Positions 1 to 10,700 of a stretch of DNA of 64,000 bases are shown one piece after another. The stretch is taken from positions 4,588,001 to 4,652,000 of the forward strand of contig NZ_JAUSWV010000002.1 of NCBI RefSeq assembly GCF_030815485.1. Reading direction: 5' to 3'. The stretch comes from Streptomyces rishiriensis. GTDB lineage: Bacteria; Actinomycetota; Actinomycetes; Streptomycetales; Streptomycetaceae. The first letter of the stretch is position 1; each line of letters opens with the position of its first letter. Below the pieces are notes generated by a model that was given only the letters and a program-made list of their open reading frames with translations, was not told where the DNA came from and searched no databases. The translations under genes were made by a program, and so were the position numbers.

Positions 1-1015
1 GGGTCGCCGCCAGATAGCCCGCCTGGAAGCGGCTGTCGGCGCCCAGTTCCTGGAAGAGGTCCGCGATGTGCTTGCGGCAGGTGCGCAGCGAGATGCCCAG
101 GCGGCGGGCGATCACCTCGTCCTTGAGGCCCTTGCTCAGCAGCCGCAGGATGCCCTGACGCAGGTCGTCGACGGCGACCGGGGTGTGTTCCGGCTCGCCG
201 AACGGGACGGCGAGGTCCCAGGCCCGGTCGAACGCGTTGACCAGGAACCCGATGGCGGCCGGCGAGCGCACCACTGCCGCGCCGCCGCGGCACTGATGGT
301 GGGGGACGAAGGCGATCCGGCGGTCGAAGACGATCACCCGCCCGAACAGTTCGGTCATCGTCCGCACCTCCGCCCCCGCCAGCGAGACCCGCTCCGCATA
401 GGCCTGCGTGGGCGCGTGTCTGCGGGCCGAGTGCTGGTAGAGCGTGCGCATCCGCACCCCTCTGGTGAGCAGCGCGGTGTCCCGCGCGATCGCCTGCTCC
501 AACTCCTCCGTGGGGCGTCCGCCTCCGGGCTGGCAGCTGATCATCTCGTGCTCGCACTCGGCGCTGGCCTGCTCGATGAGCGTGATCACGTCGCTGAGCC
601 GGTCGACCACTTCGACGACCTCGGTGGCCTCCCGCTCGTCCGCCCGGGTCACGTGGACCGAGGCGAGCGCGTCCAGGGAATCGCGTCGCGTGCTCAGTTC
701 GAAAAGCCGGCGGCGCAGCTGTGATTCGGCGTTGGCCATCCTGGCGGCGGCCAGATGAGGGTGCACGACACGCCATGAAGGGCCGTAATTTCCTAAGCCC
801 TGCAGGTTCACCGAGCCGTGCGCCTGGTCCACCAGATGGAATTCCTCCAGCGCCTTGATCGCCGTGGTCGCCGCGCCCTCGGTGGTGTCCAGTGCCGTCG
901 CTGCCTCTTCCGCGGTGAAAAAAGTCTGAGTCGCTCCCCAGCGATAAAGCCGTATGTGATCCGGCGCCAGCTGCTGGAGAAGCTGAGAAGGGTCGTTTTC
1001 CAGGATTTTGTCCAA
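1..1015 (-). CDS. LuxR-type cluster regulator, partial (3' end off window)
   Basis: This is a leftward gene cut by the window edge, with at least 338 codons. The N-terminal third (residues about 30-70) looks like a winged-helix/TrmB-like segment. The visible C-terminal end is a LuxR/GerE helix-turn-helix (LRQGILRLLSKGLKDEVIARR, then a recognition helix around ISLRTCRKHI). I chose the TTG at 1015 because a strong AGGGGGGA ribosome site precedes it by about 6 nt; in-frame ATGs at 1048 and 1051 are alternatives. Codon 74 is TTA, the leucine codon read by the bldA tRNA, so translation is probably developmentally controlled. It lies divergent from the NRPS operon and is the likely pathway-specific activator. 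The function is inferred from the domain and position; the LuxR assignment itself is firm. Confidence 0.88.
   Translation of the reverse strand, partial: MDKILENDPSQLLQQLAPDHIRLYRWGATQTFFTAEEAATALDTTEGAATTAIKALEEFHLVDQAHGSVNLQGLGNYGPSWRVVHPHLAAARMANAESQLRRRLFELSTRRDSLDALASVHVTRADEREATEVVEVVDRLSDVITLIEQASAECEHEMISCQPGGGRPTEELEQAIARDTALLTRGVRMRTLYQHSARRHAPTQAYAERVSLAGAEVRTMTELFGRVIVFDRRIAFVPHHQCRGGAAVVRSPAAIGFLVNAFDRAWDLAVPFGEPEHTPVAVDDLRQGILRLLSKGLKDEVIARRLGISLRTCRKHIADLFQELGADSRFQAGYLAAT
794..796 (-). other. in-frame TTA codon in the LuxR regulator (bldA target)
   Basis: The triplet is in frame with the start at 1015 (exactly 73 codons downstream). TTA codons are rare in Streptomyces, and where they occur in cluster regulators they make expression depend on the bldA leucyl-tRNA. 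That dependence is established knowledge; its application here is inference. Confidence 0.8.
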
Positions 1016-1159
1016 TTGTTCCCCCCTGCAGTTTCCTGTTCGCACCATCATGCGCGCCGGGGTTCCTGGACAGCCATCCGGCGGGATTACAACATCGTGA
1101 AACAGGTCTGCCGCGCGGTGGGCCGATCACACGGTGTGGCGAAAACGGGGGTTCTATTC

Positions 1160-1333
1160 ATGGGTAAGTCCAAGTTTGCCGCTTTTCTTCTTCTGGTCGC
1201 GGCCGGGCTCACTGTCGGGGCGGAAGCCGTCACCGCGGAGTCGACGGACCGGGCTCCGAGTGTCGCTCTGTCCGAAACAGACGGGGTCGACGTCCCCGCC
1301 GCAGCGCCCTTCGGCGACAGCGGCTGGAGCTAG
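1160..1333 (+). CDS. small secreted peptide, 57 aa
   Basis: This short gene starts at ATG 1160 behind a GGGGG ribosome site. It encodes a basic N-terminus (MGKSK), a hydrophobic core of about 16 residues, a likely signal peptidase site near residues 22-26, and an acidic mature part of about 31 residues ending PFGDSGWS. No Cys is present, so it is not a lipoprotein. It is the first gene rightward from the LuxR gene and lies 46 bp before the carrier-protein gene, so it could be co-transcribed with the NRPS operon. I do not recognise the family. A processed peptide signal, a small envelope protein or a chance ORF are all possible. The well-formed signal peptide and ribosome site favour a real gene. 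Confidence 0.6.
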   Translation: MGKSKFAAFLLLVAAGLTVGAEAVTAESTDRAPSVALSETDGVDVPAAAPFGDSGWS

Positions 1334-1379
1334 GAACCCGATCTTCCGGTAAAGCCGGCGGAACAACGGAGAAAGCGAC

Positions 1380-1628
1380 ATGAAGCAGCTTGACGCCATA
1401 CCGGCTATCGACGCCGAAAGCATCCGACTGGTCTTCGCCGACGTCCTGGGCGGCGAAATCAGCGACGACTCCTCTTTCCTCGCCCAGGGCGGGGATTCCT
1501 TCCACGCCGTGCTCGTCGTCGAACGCATCGAAGAGCTCTGGGAAATCGAGGCCGACTTCACCGCCGTACTGCAGTCGACTCCGGCCGAGCTCGCGGAGGC
1601 GCTGCGCGCGGCGCGCCGGCCGTCATGA
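1380..1628 (+). CDS. free peptidyl/acyl carrier protein
   Basis: This is an 82-residue stand-alone carrier protein. The phosphopantetheine site is GGDSF around residues 37-41, with Ser as the attachment residue, followed by HAVLVVERIEE, which fits carrier helix II. The length is normal for a discrete carrier. The start has GGAGAAAG 5 nt upstream, and the stop overlaps the next gene by ATGA, which implies translational coupling. Because the first NRPS and the free adenylation enzyme at the operon's far end both lack a partner C domain, this protein probably carries a starter residue loaded in trans, most likely by the free adenylation enzyme. The pairing is inference. Confidence 0.9.
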   Translation: MKQLDAIPAIDAESIRLVFADVLGGEISDDSSFLAQGGDSFHAVLVVERIEELWEIEADFTAVLQSTPAELAEALRAARRPS

Positions 1629-4600
1629 CCCGTCCGCGCACCTCGGTCGCCGTCGGCCCGGGACGTCCCGTCCCGGCCGACGCCACCGCCCACGAGGCGG
1701 TACTGCGGCAGGCCGCCCGGTCCCCGCTGGCCACCGCCCTGCGCGGACCGGGCGGTACCCGCCTGACCTACGCCGACCTGGTGGACCGGGCCCGCGCGGT
1801 GCGGGACCTCCTGGCGGACGCGGGAGCCGGTCCCCGCACGCTCGTGCCGGTGGTGGCCACGGCCGGCGAGGACTTCGTCGTCGCCGCGCTCGGCACACTG
1901 CTGGCGGGCGCCGCCTACGCCGCCGTGGATCCCGCCTGGCCCGCGCGGCGGCTGCAAGGCGTCGTCGAGGACCTCGGCGCGCGCGTCGCGCTCGACGCCA
2001 CGGGCGACGCGGGACCTCTCCCGGCCGACGTACGGACCCTGCGGCTGCCCGGCCCGGCCGTGCGCTCGGCCCGGCCCGCGGGCGGCGACCGGACGGACGT
2101 CGGCGCCGACGACCCCGCCTGCGTCTTCTTCACCTCCGGTTCGACCGGCCGCCCCAAGGGCGTGCTGCTGCCGCACCGGGCCTTCGTCCGCACCTTCGTC
2201 GACGGCGGGTACGCCGACCTGGGTCCCGGCACCGTCATGCCGCTGCTCGCGGCGCCCTACTGGGACGCGGGCGCGCTGGAGACGTTCGGGCCGCTGATGA
2301 ACGGCGGCGCCTGCGTCGTACCGGACGAGCCGCTGATCACCCCGGACGGACTGCGCTCCCTCGTCACCGGGCACGGCGTGAACACGCTGTGGCTCACCAG
2401 CTCCCTCGTCAACCTCGTCGTCGACGAGGACCCCGGCGCCTTCACCGGCGTCCGCCACCTGATGTGCGGCGGCGAGCGGCTGTCCCCGGCGCACATCGCC
2501 GCCCTCCTCGACCGTCACCCCGGCCTGCGCGTCACCAACGGGTACGGCCCGGTCGAGTCCATGGTCTTCGTCAGCGCCCACGACGTGCGCCCCGCCGACA
2601 CCGCGGACCCGTCCGGCATTCCCGTCGGCCGCCCGGTCCGCGGCACCGTCCTCGCCGTCCTCGACGCCGCCACCCGGCGGCCCGTCGCCCGCGGTACCGA
2701 GGGCGAGCTGTGGGTGGCCGGTGACGGGCTCGCGCTCGGCTACCTCGAGCGACCCGAGGAGGACGCCCGTCGCTTCGCCCACGTCGACGTGCCCGGACGG
2801 GGCACCGTGCGGGCCTACGCCACCGGCGACCGCGTCCGCATGGACGACCGGGGCCGGCTCACCTACGTCGGCCGCGCCGACCGCCAGTTCAAGATCCGCG
2901 GGTACCGGGTGGAGCCAGGCGAGGTGGAGCGGCGCGTCGCCGCCCTCCCCGGCGTGCGGCACGCGTTCCTCGTCCCGCTGCGCGACGCGCACTCCACCGT
3001 CACCGCGACCGTGTGCGCCTACGCGAGCGAGGACGGTGCGCCGCTGCCGGAAGACGGCCTGCGGCAGGCAGCCGCGGCAGTCCTGCCGGCGTATCTGCGC
3101 CCCGAACGCTTCCTGCACCTGCACCCCGTGCCGTTGGGACCCACCGGGAAGGCGGACCTGCGGGCCGTGGAGGCCCGGGTGGCGGAGCGGATCGCACAGG
3201 CGGGCCGGGCCGCACCGGACGACGTCGCCGCCGGGCCCGCCCTGCGCGAGGTGCGTGCCGTCCTCGCGCGAACCGGCCTTCCCCCCGAAGCGGATCTGCT
3301 GGAAGCCGGCGCCACCTCGCTGCACGTGCTGCGGATCGCCGCCCGGCTCTCCCGGCTGCTCGGGGTACGGCTGTCGGCCCGTGACGTGTACGACCACCCG
3401 AGCGCGGCGGCGCTGGAGGCGCTCGCGGCGGACCGCCGGGCCGGGCAGGCCGGGCACGCCGGGCAGGCGGAGGCCGGCGATCTCCCGGCCGCCCCGTCCT
3501 CCGCGCTCTCCGCGGGTGAGCGCCGGTTCTGGCTGGCCTCGCGGCTGGTGCCCGACGCCCCCGGGCACATCGCCGTCAGCCGTGTCTCGGTCACCGGCCC
3601 CCTGGACGCCGACCGCCTGCGGGACGCCCTGACGGCGACCGCCGCCGCGCACCCCGCGCTGCGGACCACGTTCCCCCGCGAGGGCGCCCGTCCGCGCCGG
3701 GCGGTGGCGGACCTTCCGGCATCACCGCCGCTGCTCACCGCGCCCGCCCCCGCGCCCGACTGGGACCGCACCCCGGTCCCCACCCCCGCCGAGCACGCCC
3801 TGACCCGCGAACTGACGGGTCTGGTGCGGGACGTGGGTACGGGCCCGCTGCTCGCCGCGGGCGTACTGAGCGCCGGACCCGAGCGGCACCTGATCCTCCT
3901 CGCGGTGCACCACATCGTCTACGACGGCCGCTCCGAGGACGTCCTGGTGGCCGACCTCGCCGCCGCCTACGAGGGCCGCACCCCGGCCCCGGCCCCCGCC
4001 CCGCCGGCCGGCGGGGAGCGCCTCGGCGCCCAGGAGGCGCGGCAGTTCTGGCGCGGGCGGCTCGACGGGCTGACCGCGCCCGGCTGGCCCGGCGGCGTCG
4101 CGCTCGGGACGCGCGAGCTGTGGACGCGTCCCCTGGTCGCCCACCGCCTCGACCTGGGCGCCGACCTGACGTCCGCGCTGCGCGCGTCGGCCGTCCGGGA
4201 CCGGCACCCGGTGCTCGTGCCGCTGCTCGCCGCCTGGTGGCGGGCGCTGGCCAAGATCACCGGGCGGAGCGATCTCGCGCTCGGCACCATCGTGGAGGAC
4301 CGCGCGCCCGCGTACGAGCGCACGGTCGGCTACTTCGCCAACGGCCTGCCCGTGCGCGTCGCCGCCGACCCGGCCCTGCCCGCCCCTGCGCTGCTCGCGC
4401 TGGTCCGGGAACGGCTCCTGGAGGTCCTCGCGCACACCGCGCTCGGCACCGACGAGATCGCCGCGCTCGCACCCCGCCCGCCCGGCGGCCGCACCCCGCT
4501 CTACCAGAACCTGCTGGTCCTGCAACGCGTGGCCACCCCGGCCCGGGCGGCCGCCCTGCGCCTCACCCCGCTGCCGGCGCCGGCCCTCGGCCCCCAGACC

Positions 4601-4789
4601 GAGCTGTGTTGCGAGCTCTGGGACGACGGCCGCAGCTTCACCGGCGCCCTCACCGCCCCCGAGGGCCTGCTGGACCCGGCGACCCTCGCCGAGACGGCCG
4701 CACTGTTCACCACGGGCCTCACCGACCTCATCGAGGGACCCACCGTCCCCACCCGGTCCCTCCGACGCGCACCCGAGGATCACACATGA
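1625..4789 (+). CDS. NRPS, A-PCP-C (initiation-type)
   Basis: The protein has 1054 residues. An adenylation domain (about 20-510) has core A3 FFTSGSTGRPKG near residue 168, A5 NGYGPVE, A7 YATGD, A8 FKIRGYRVEPGE and the A10 lysine in PTGKADL. My by-eye specificity code is DALWMGGVFK, close to valine codes. A carrier domain (about 540-605) has the unusual site GATSL. A condensation domain (about 628-1040) has HHIVYDG near residue 762. There is no upstream C domain, so residue 1 is loaded without condensation or is joined to a residue on the free carrier. The domain ends with the C fold and not an epimerase. The ATGA overlap with the next synthetase implies coupled translation. The valine call is tentative. 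Confidence 0.92.
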   Translation: MTRPRTSVAVGPGRPVPADATAHEAVLRQAARSPLATALRGPGGTRLTYADLVDRARAVRDLLADAGAGPRTLVPVVATAGEDFVVAALGTLLAGAAYAAVDPAWPARRLQGVVEDLGARVALDATGDAGPLPADVRTLRLPGPAVRSARPAGGDRTDVGADDPACVFFTSGSTGRPKGVLLPHRAFVRTFVDGGYADLGPGTVMPLLAAPYWDAGALETFGPLMNGGACVVPDEPLITPDGLRSLVTGHGVNTLWLTSSLVNLVVDEDPGAFTGVRHLMCGGERLSPAHIAALLDRHPGLRVTNGYGPVESMVFVSAHDVRPADTADPSGIPVGRPVRGTVLAVLDAATRRPVARGTEGELWVAGDGLALGYLERPEEDARRFAHVDVPGRGTVRAYATGDRVRMDDRGRLTYVGRADRQFKIRGYRVEPGEVERRVAALPGVRHAFLVPLRDAHSTVTATVCAYASEDGAPLPEDGLRQAAAAVLPAYLRPERFLHLHPVPLGPTGKADLRAVEARVAERIAQAGRAAPDDVAAGPALREVRAVLARTGLPPEADLLEAGATSLHVLRIAARLSRLLGVRLSARDVYDHPSAAALEALAADRRAGQAGHAGQAEAGDLPAAPSSALSAGERRFWLASRLVPDAPGHIAVSRVSVTGPLDADRLRDALTATAAAHPALRTTFPREGARPRRAVADLPASPPLLTAPAPAPDWDRTPVPTPAEHALTRELTGLVRDVGTGPLLAAGVLSAGPERHLILLAVHHIVYDGRSEDVLVADLAAAYEGRTPAPAPAPPAGGERLGAQEARQFWRGRLDGLTAPGWPGGVALGTRELWTRPLVAHRLDLGADLTSALRASAVRDRHPVLVPLLAAWWRALAKITGRSDLALGTIVEDRAPAYERTVGYFANGLPVRVAADPALPAPALLALVRERLLEVLAHTALGTDEIAALAPRPPGGRTPLYQNLLVLQRVATPARAAALRLTPLPAPALGPQTELCCELWDDGRSFTGALTAPEGLLDPATLAETAALFTTGLTDLIEGPTVPTRSLRRAPEDHT

Positions 4790-7700
4790 CCGACCATGCC
4801 GCCCCGCTCTCCTGGACCCAGGAACGGATCTGGTTCGAGGAGCAGTTGCGTCCGGGGGACGTGGCGTACCACATGCCGGTGACCCTGCGGGTGCGCGGGC
4901 CGCTCGACCTGGAGGCGCTGGGAGACGCCGTGGGCGCCCTGGTGGCCCGGCACGACGCGCTCCGCACGGTCTTCACGACCGTCGACGGGACGCCCCGTCA
5001 GCGCGTCCTCGCCGAGGCGGCGGTACCCGTCCGCACGCAGGACGTACGGGCACTCGCCGACCCGGAGGGGGCGGCGCGGGCCGCCGTACGGCGGGCCGCA
5101 CGGGAGCCGTTCGACCTGGCGCACGGGCCGCTGCTGCGGGTGCTCGCCGTGCGGTACGCCGACGACGCGCACCTGCTGACGGTGACGGCCCATCATCTCG
5201 TCGCGGACGGTCACTCGTTCGCGATCCTCTTCCGCGAGCTGTCCCGGCTGTACGCCGACGCCGACGCGGCGCTGAAGCCGTTGCGCCGGGGTTTCGCCGA
5301 GGCCGTGGCGGCCGAGCGCGCCGAGCTGGGCGAGGAGGCCGCGGACGAGCTGGTGGCATGGTGGCGTGGGCACCTCGACGGCGTGCCGCGGGTGCTGGAC
5401 CTGCCCGCCGACCGGCCCCGGCCCGCCGTACGCGGCCACCGTGGTGAGAGCCGTCGGCTCGAGGTGGACGCGGCGGCCGGGCAGGCCGTGCGCGCGCTGG
5501 CCCGCGCCCACGAAGCGACGCCGTTCATGGCGCTGCTCGCCGCCTTCGGCGTGGTGCTGGCCCGGCAGACCGGGCAGGAGCGGATGGTCGTCGGCACACC
5601 GGCGTCCACCCGGGGCGCGGGCAGCCGCGACCTCGTGGGCTGCTTCCTCAACACGCTGCCGGTGAAGGTGGACGCGGCCGGCGACCCGACGTTCGCCGAG
5701 CTGCTCGGCCGGGTCCGCCGCGACGCTCTGGAGGCCTTCGCCCGGCAGCGGGTGCCGTTCGGGCGGCTGGTCGCCGACCTCGCCCCGGAGCGTGACCTGT
5801 CCCGGGGCCGACTCGTGCAGGTCTTTTTCAACATGCTGCCGCCCGCCGTGACGCCCGAGCTGCCCGGTTGCACGGTGGAGCAGCTGCCGTTCGGGGACAT
5901 CGACAACAAGTTCGACCTCACGCTGTACGTGGGCGCCGGTGCCGGCGGCGGCTTCACGCTGGAGGCGGTGTACGACGCGGGCCTGTACGACGGCGCGCGC
6001 GTCGACGACCTGCTGCACCAGCTGCGCGCGGTCCTCGCCCAGGCGGCGGCCGACCCCGCCCGCCCGGTCGGCGGCTTCGACCTGGCCACCGACCGCGCGG
6101 CCGCCCTGCGTCCCGACCTCACCGCCGTCCTCGACCCCACGGCACCCGAGCCGCTCACCGACCGCCTTGCCCGGCACGCCGCGACCACCCCGGACGCGCC
6201 CGCGCTGGTCACCGGCGCGCGCGTCTGGACGTACGCCGAGGTCGACCGCGTCACCGGCCGCCTGGCCCGGCTGCTGCACGCGCGCGGCATCCGGCCCGGT
6301 GACGTGCTCGCGCTGCACGCCGAGCGCGACCCGGCGGTGGTCCTCGGTGTCCTGGCCGCCGTGAAGGCGGGCGCGGTCTTCTCGGTGCTGGACGCGCGGT
6401 ACCCCGAGGAGGTCCTGCGCACCCGCGCCGGGACACTGGCCCCGCGGGCCTGGATCAGCTGCGCCCCCGGTCGCCCGCTGCCCGGCTTCGTCACCGGTCC
6501 CGCCTTGCGCATCGAACCCGGCGAGGCGCTGGAGCGGGCCCTGGCCGGCCTGCCCGACGGCGCCCCCGTCTCGGTGGAGCCCGACGACCCCGCCTACGTG
6601 GCCTTCACCTCCGGCACCACCGGCCGGCCCCGCCGCGTCGTCGGCACGCACCGCCCGCTCACCCACTTCCTCGACTGGTACACCCGCCGCTTCGGCCTCG
6701 GCCCCGCCGACCGCTTCGCCACCCTCTCCGGCCTGGGCCACGACCCGTTCCTGCGGGACGTCCTGGCCCCCCTGTGGGCGGGCGCGGCGGCGGTCTTCCC
6801 CGACACGGACGTACGGGACACCGCGGCCGTCGCGAGCTGGCTCGCCACCGCGGCCCCGACGGTCGCCCACCTGACCCCGGCCCTGGCGCGTGCGCTGGCG
6901 GACCGGACGGGTGGCCCGCAGCGGGCCGCTGCGGACGGGACGCCCGACGCGCAGAACCCGGCGAGCACGGCCGCCCCGTCCCACCGGACCGCCCCGTCCC
7001 ACCGGACCGACCCGGCCCACCGGACCGACCCGGCTTACCGGACCGCCCCGGCTCACCGGACCGAGCGGCCCGGTGCGGCCGAGCGGCCCGGACCGCCCGA
7101 GCGGCCCGGTGTGGCCGACGGGGGCGGGGAGGCTCCTCGGGCTCATGCCGTCGTCCCTACCGCCCCTACCGCTCCCATCGCATCCAGCGCTTCTGGCGCT
7201 CCTACCGCTCCCACCGCCGCTACGGGTCCCGCCGTCTACCCCGCCCTGCGTCTCGTCGGCTTCGGCGGTGACGCCCTGAGCGGCCGCACCCTGCGCACCT
7301 GGGCCCGCCTCGCCCCCCACGCCGACCTCCTCAACCTGTACGGCGCCACCGAGACCCCGCAGGCGGTCTCCGTGCACCTCGCCCACCGCGCGGACACGCC
7401 CGCCGACGCGGTGCCCGCAGGTCCGGTCCCGCTCGGGCCCGGCATCGACGGCGTCCAGCTCCTCGTCCTCGTGGGAGACCGCCCCGCCGGTCTCGGAGAG
7501 ATCGGCGAACTGGTCGTCAGGACGCCGTATCTGGCGTCGTACGCGGAGGAGGGCGAGGGCACCGGCTACCGGTCCGACCCCTTCTCCGGGCGGCCCGGTG
7601 ACCGCGTCTACCGGACCGGTGACCAGGCCCGGCTGCGGCCCGACGGGCTCGTCGACTACCTCGGGCGGGGCGACCGGCAGACCAAGGTGCGCGGTTTCCG

Positions 7701-10700
7701 GGTGGAGCCCGCCGAGACCGAGGCCGTGCTCGACGGGCTGGACGGCGTGCGGGAGAGCGCCGTGCTGGCCGTCCCGGACGGGGACGGCGACCACCGCCTC
7801 GTCGCGTTCCTCGCCACCGGCGGCCGGTCCGCCCCCGACCTCACGGCGGTCCGCGCCGCACTGGCCCGCCGGCTCCCCGACCACCTCGTACCGTCCGCCT
7901 ACGTCGTCGTCGACGCCCTCCCGCTGACCGCGAACCGCAAGCTGGACCGCGCCGCCCTGCTGGCCCTCGAACACCGGGCGGAGGCCGCGACCGGGGCGTA
8001 CGCCGCCCCGCGCGGGCCCGTGCAGGAGCGGCTCGCGGCGCAGTGGCGCGAGCTGCTGCGGCGCGAACGCGTCGGCGCCACCGACGACTTCTTCGCGCTC
8101 GGCGGCCACTCGCTGCTGCTGACCCGGCTGCTGGCCCGTGTCCGGCGTGATTTCCCCGGCCCGGCGGCCGAACGCCTCACCCTCCAGGACCTCTTCGCCC
8201 GACCGACCGTCGCCGCGCTCGCCGAGCTGCTGACCGACGCCGTCCCGGCTGCGGACGCGCCCCGCACGGACATCCCGCGCACCGACCCCGCCGAGCCCGC
8301 CCCCCTGTCCTGGACGCAGGAACGGCTCTGGCTGGAGGAGCAGTTGCGGCCCGGCGACGCGGCCTACAACATGCCCGTCGTGCTGCGGCTGCGCGGCCCG
8401 CTGGACCTGTCGGCGCTGCAACGGGCCGTGGACACGGTCGTGGCCCGGCACGCCGTGCTGCGGACCGTCTTCGAGACCGCGCAGGACGGCACCCCGCGTC
8501 AGCGGGCCGTCGACGGCGCCAGGGTCCTGATACGCGTCGCCGACCTGTCGGACCGTCCGGACCCGTGGACGGCGGCCGTCGCCGCGGCCATGGACAGCGT
8601 CAAGGAACCCTTCGACCCGGCCCGCGGCCCGCTGCTGCGCGTCGTGCTGCTGCGGATCGCCGACGGCGACCACGTCCTCGCGCTCACCGTGCACCACATC
8701 GTCTTCGACGGCTGGTCCTTCGGCGTGCTGCTGCGCGAGCTGTCCGCCGCCTACGAGGGCCGGGAACTCCCGTGGCCCGCGCTCCAGTTCGCCGACGTGG
8801 CCCGCTGGGAGCGCGCCGAGCTCGACGGGCCCGCGCTGGACGCACTGGTCCACTGGTGGCGCGGACACCTGGACGGTGTGCCCCGCGTGCTGGAGCTGCC
8901 CACCGACCGGCCCCGCCCGGCGGTGAGCGCCCACCGGGGCGCGCGCCGCCGGCTGACCGTCGACGCGGCCACCGCCACCGCTCTGCGCGAGCTGGCCCGC
9001 GAGCACGGCTCGACGCTGTTCATGACCCTGCTGTCGGCGTACGGCGTCGTCCTGTCCCGCTGGAGCGGCCAGGAGCGGCTGCTGATCGGCACCCCGGTCG
9101 CCGACCGGTCGCGCGCCGAGTTCGAGGACTTGCCGGGCTGCTTTCTCAACACCCTGCCCCTCCGTGTCGACCTGCACGGCGAACCGGCCTTCGGTGAACT
9201 GCTCGGCCGGGTCCGCGACAGCTCCCTGGAGGCCTTCGCCCACCAGCGCGTCCCCTTCGGACGGCTGGTGACCGGGCTCGCCCCGGAGCGCGACCTGTCC
9301 CGCAGCCCGCTCGTGCAGGTGCTGTTCGCGCTGCAGAACGTCGAGCTGGGCACCCTCGACGTGCCGGGTGTGGACAGCGAGTACGTCGACGTGTCCGCCG
9401 CCAACAGCCAGTTCGACCTGAACCTGCGGATGATCGACACCGGGCGCGAGCTGGTGGGCTGGCTCGACCACGACGTGGAGCTGTTCGACGCGGCCACCGT
9501 GGAGCGGTTCGTCGAGCACTTCACCAACGTGTTGACGGCCGTCGCCGCCGACCCCGCCGCCGTCGTCCCCCTCGTCGACCCGCTCGGCGCCGACGAGCGC
9601 GCCCGGCTCCTCGACGCCTGGAACGACACGCGCGTCGACTGGCCCGACGGCGACACCCTGACCGGCCTGCTCACCGAGGCGGCCGGCCGGCACGCCGACG
9701 CGGTCGCCGTCCGCTTCGCCGGCCGCGAGCTGACGTACGCCGAGCTGCACCGGCGCGCGGCCCGGCTCGCGCACCGGCTGCGCGGCCTGGGCGTCGGACC
9801 GGACACGGTCGTCGGCGTCCACCTGGAACGCTCCCTGGAGCTGATGGTGGCCCTGCTCGCCGTGCTGAAGGCGGGCGGTGCCTATCTGCCGCTGGACACC
9901 GGATACCCGCGGGAGCGGCTGGCGTTCATGCTCGCCGACGCCCGGGTGCCGGTGCTGCTCGCGCACCCCGGCGGCGGGGAGGAGTTCGCCGCCGACGGGC
10001 TCACCGTCGTCACCGTCGACGAGCGGGCCGGGGACGGCTTCCCCGACACCGCGCCCGAACCCGGTGCCGGCCCGGACCACCTGGCGTACGTCATCTACAC
10101 CTCCGGCTCCACCGGCCGCCCCAAGGGCGTGCAGGTACCGCAGCGGGGCATCGTCAACCGGCTGCGCTGGATGCAGGACGCGTACGGGCTGACCGGCGCG
10201 GACACCGTGCTCCAGAAGACGCCGATCAGCTTCGACGTGTCGGTGTGGGAGCTGTTCTGGCCGCTGCTGACCGGCGCCCGCATCGTCCTGGCCGAGCCCG
10301 GCGGGCACCGCGACCCCGGGCACATCGCCGACCTGGTGCGCGACGAGGGGGTGACCGTCTGCCACTTCGTGCCGCCGATGCTGGACACGTTCCTCGCCGC
10401 GGGCCGCACCGCCGACTGCGGGGCGCTGCGCCTGGTGGTGTGCAGTGGCGAGGCCCTCCCCGCCGACCTGGCGCGCCGCTTCCACCGCGCGCTGCCCGAG
10501 GCCGCCCTGGAGAACCTGTACGGCCCCACCGAGGCGTCCGTCGACGTCACCCGCTGGTCGTGCCGCCCGGACTGGACCGGCCCGGCGCTGCCCATCGGCG
10601 CGCCGATCGCCAACACCCGCGCCTACGTCCTCGACAGCCTCTTGCGGCCCGCCCCGATCGGCGTGCCCGGCGAGCTGTACCTGGGCGGCGTACAGCTGGC

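Noticed and set aside
3500..4789. The C-terminal domain of the first synthetase as an epimerase
   Set aside because: The HHIVYDG motif and C1-type start (SAGERRFWL) fit a condensation domain; epimerase motifs are missing.
6982..7115. Regular repeats as a CRISPR array
   Set aside because: Units are 18 bp with no spacers, lie in frame inside an NRPS gene and have no cas genes nearby.
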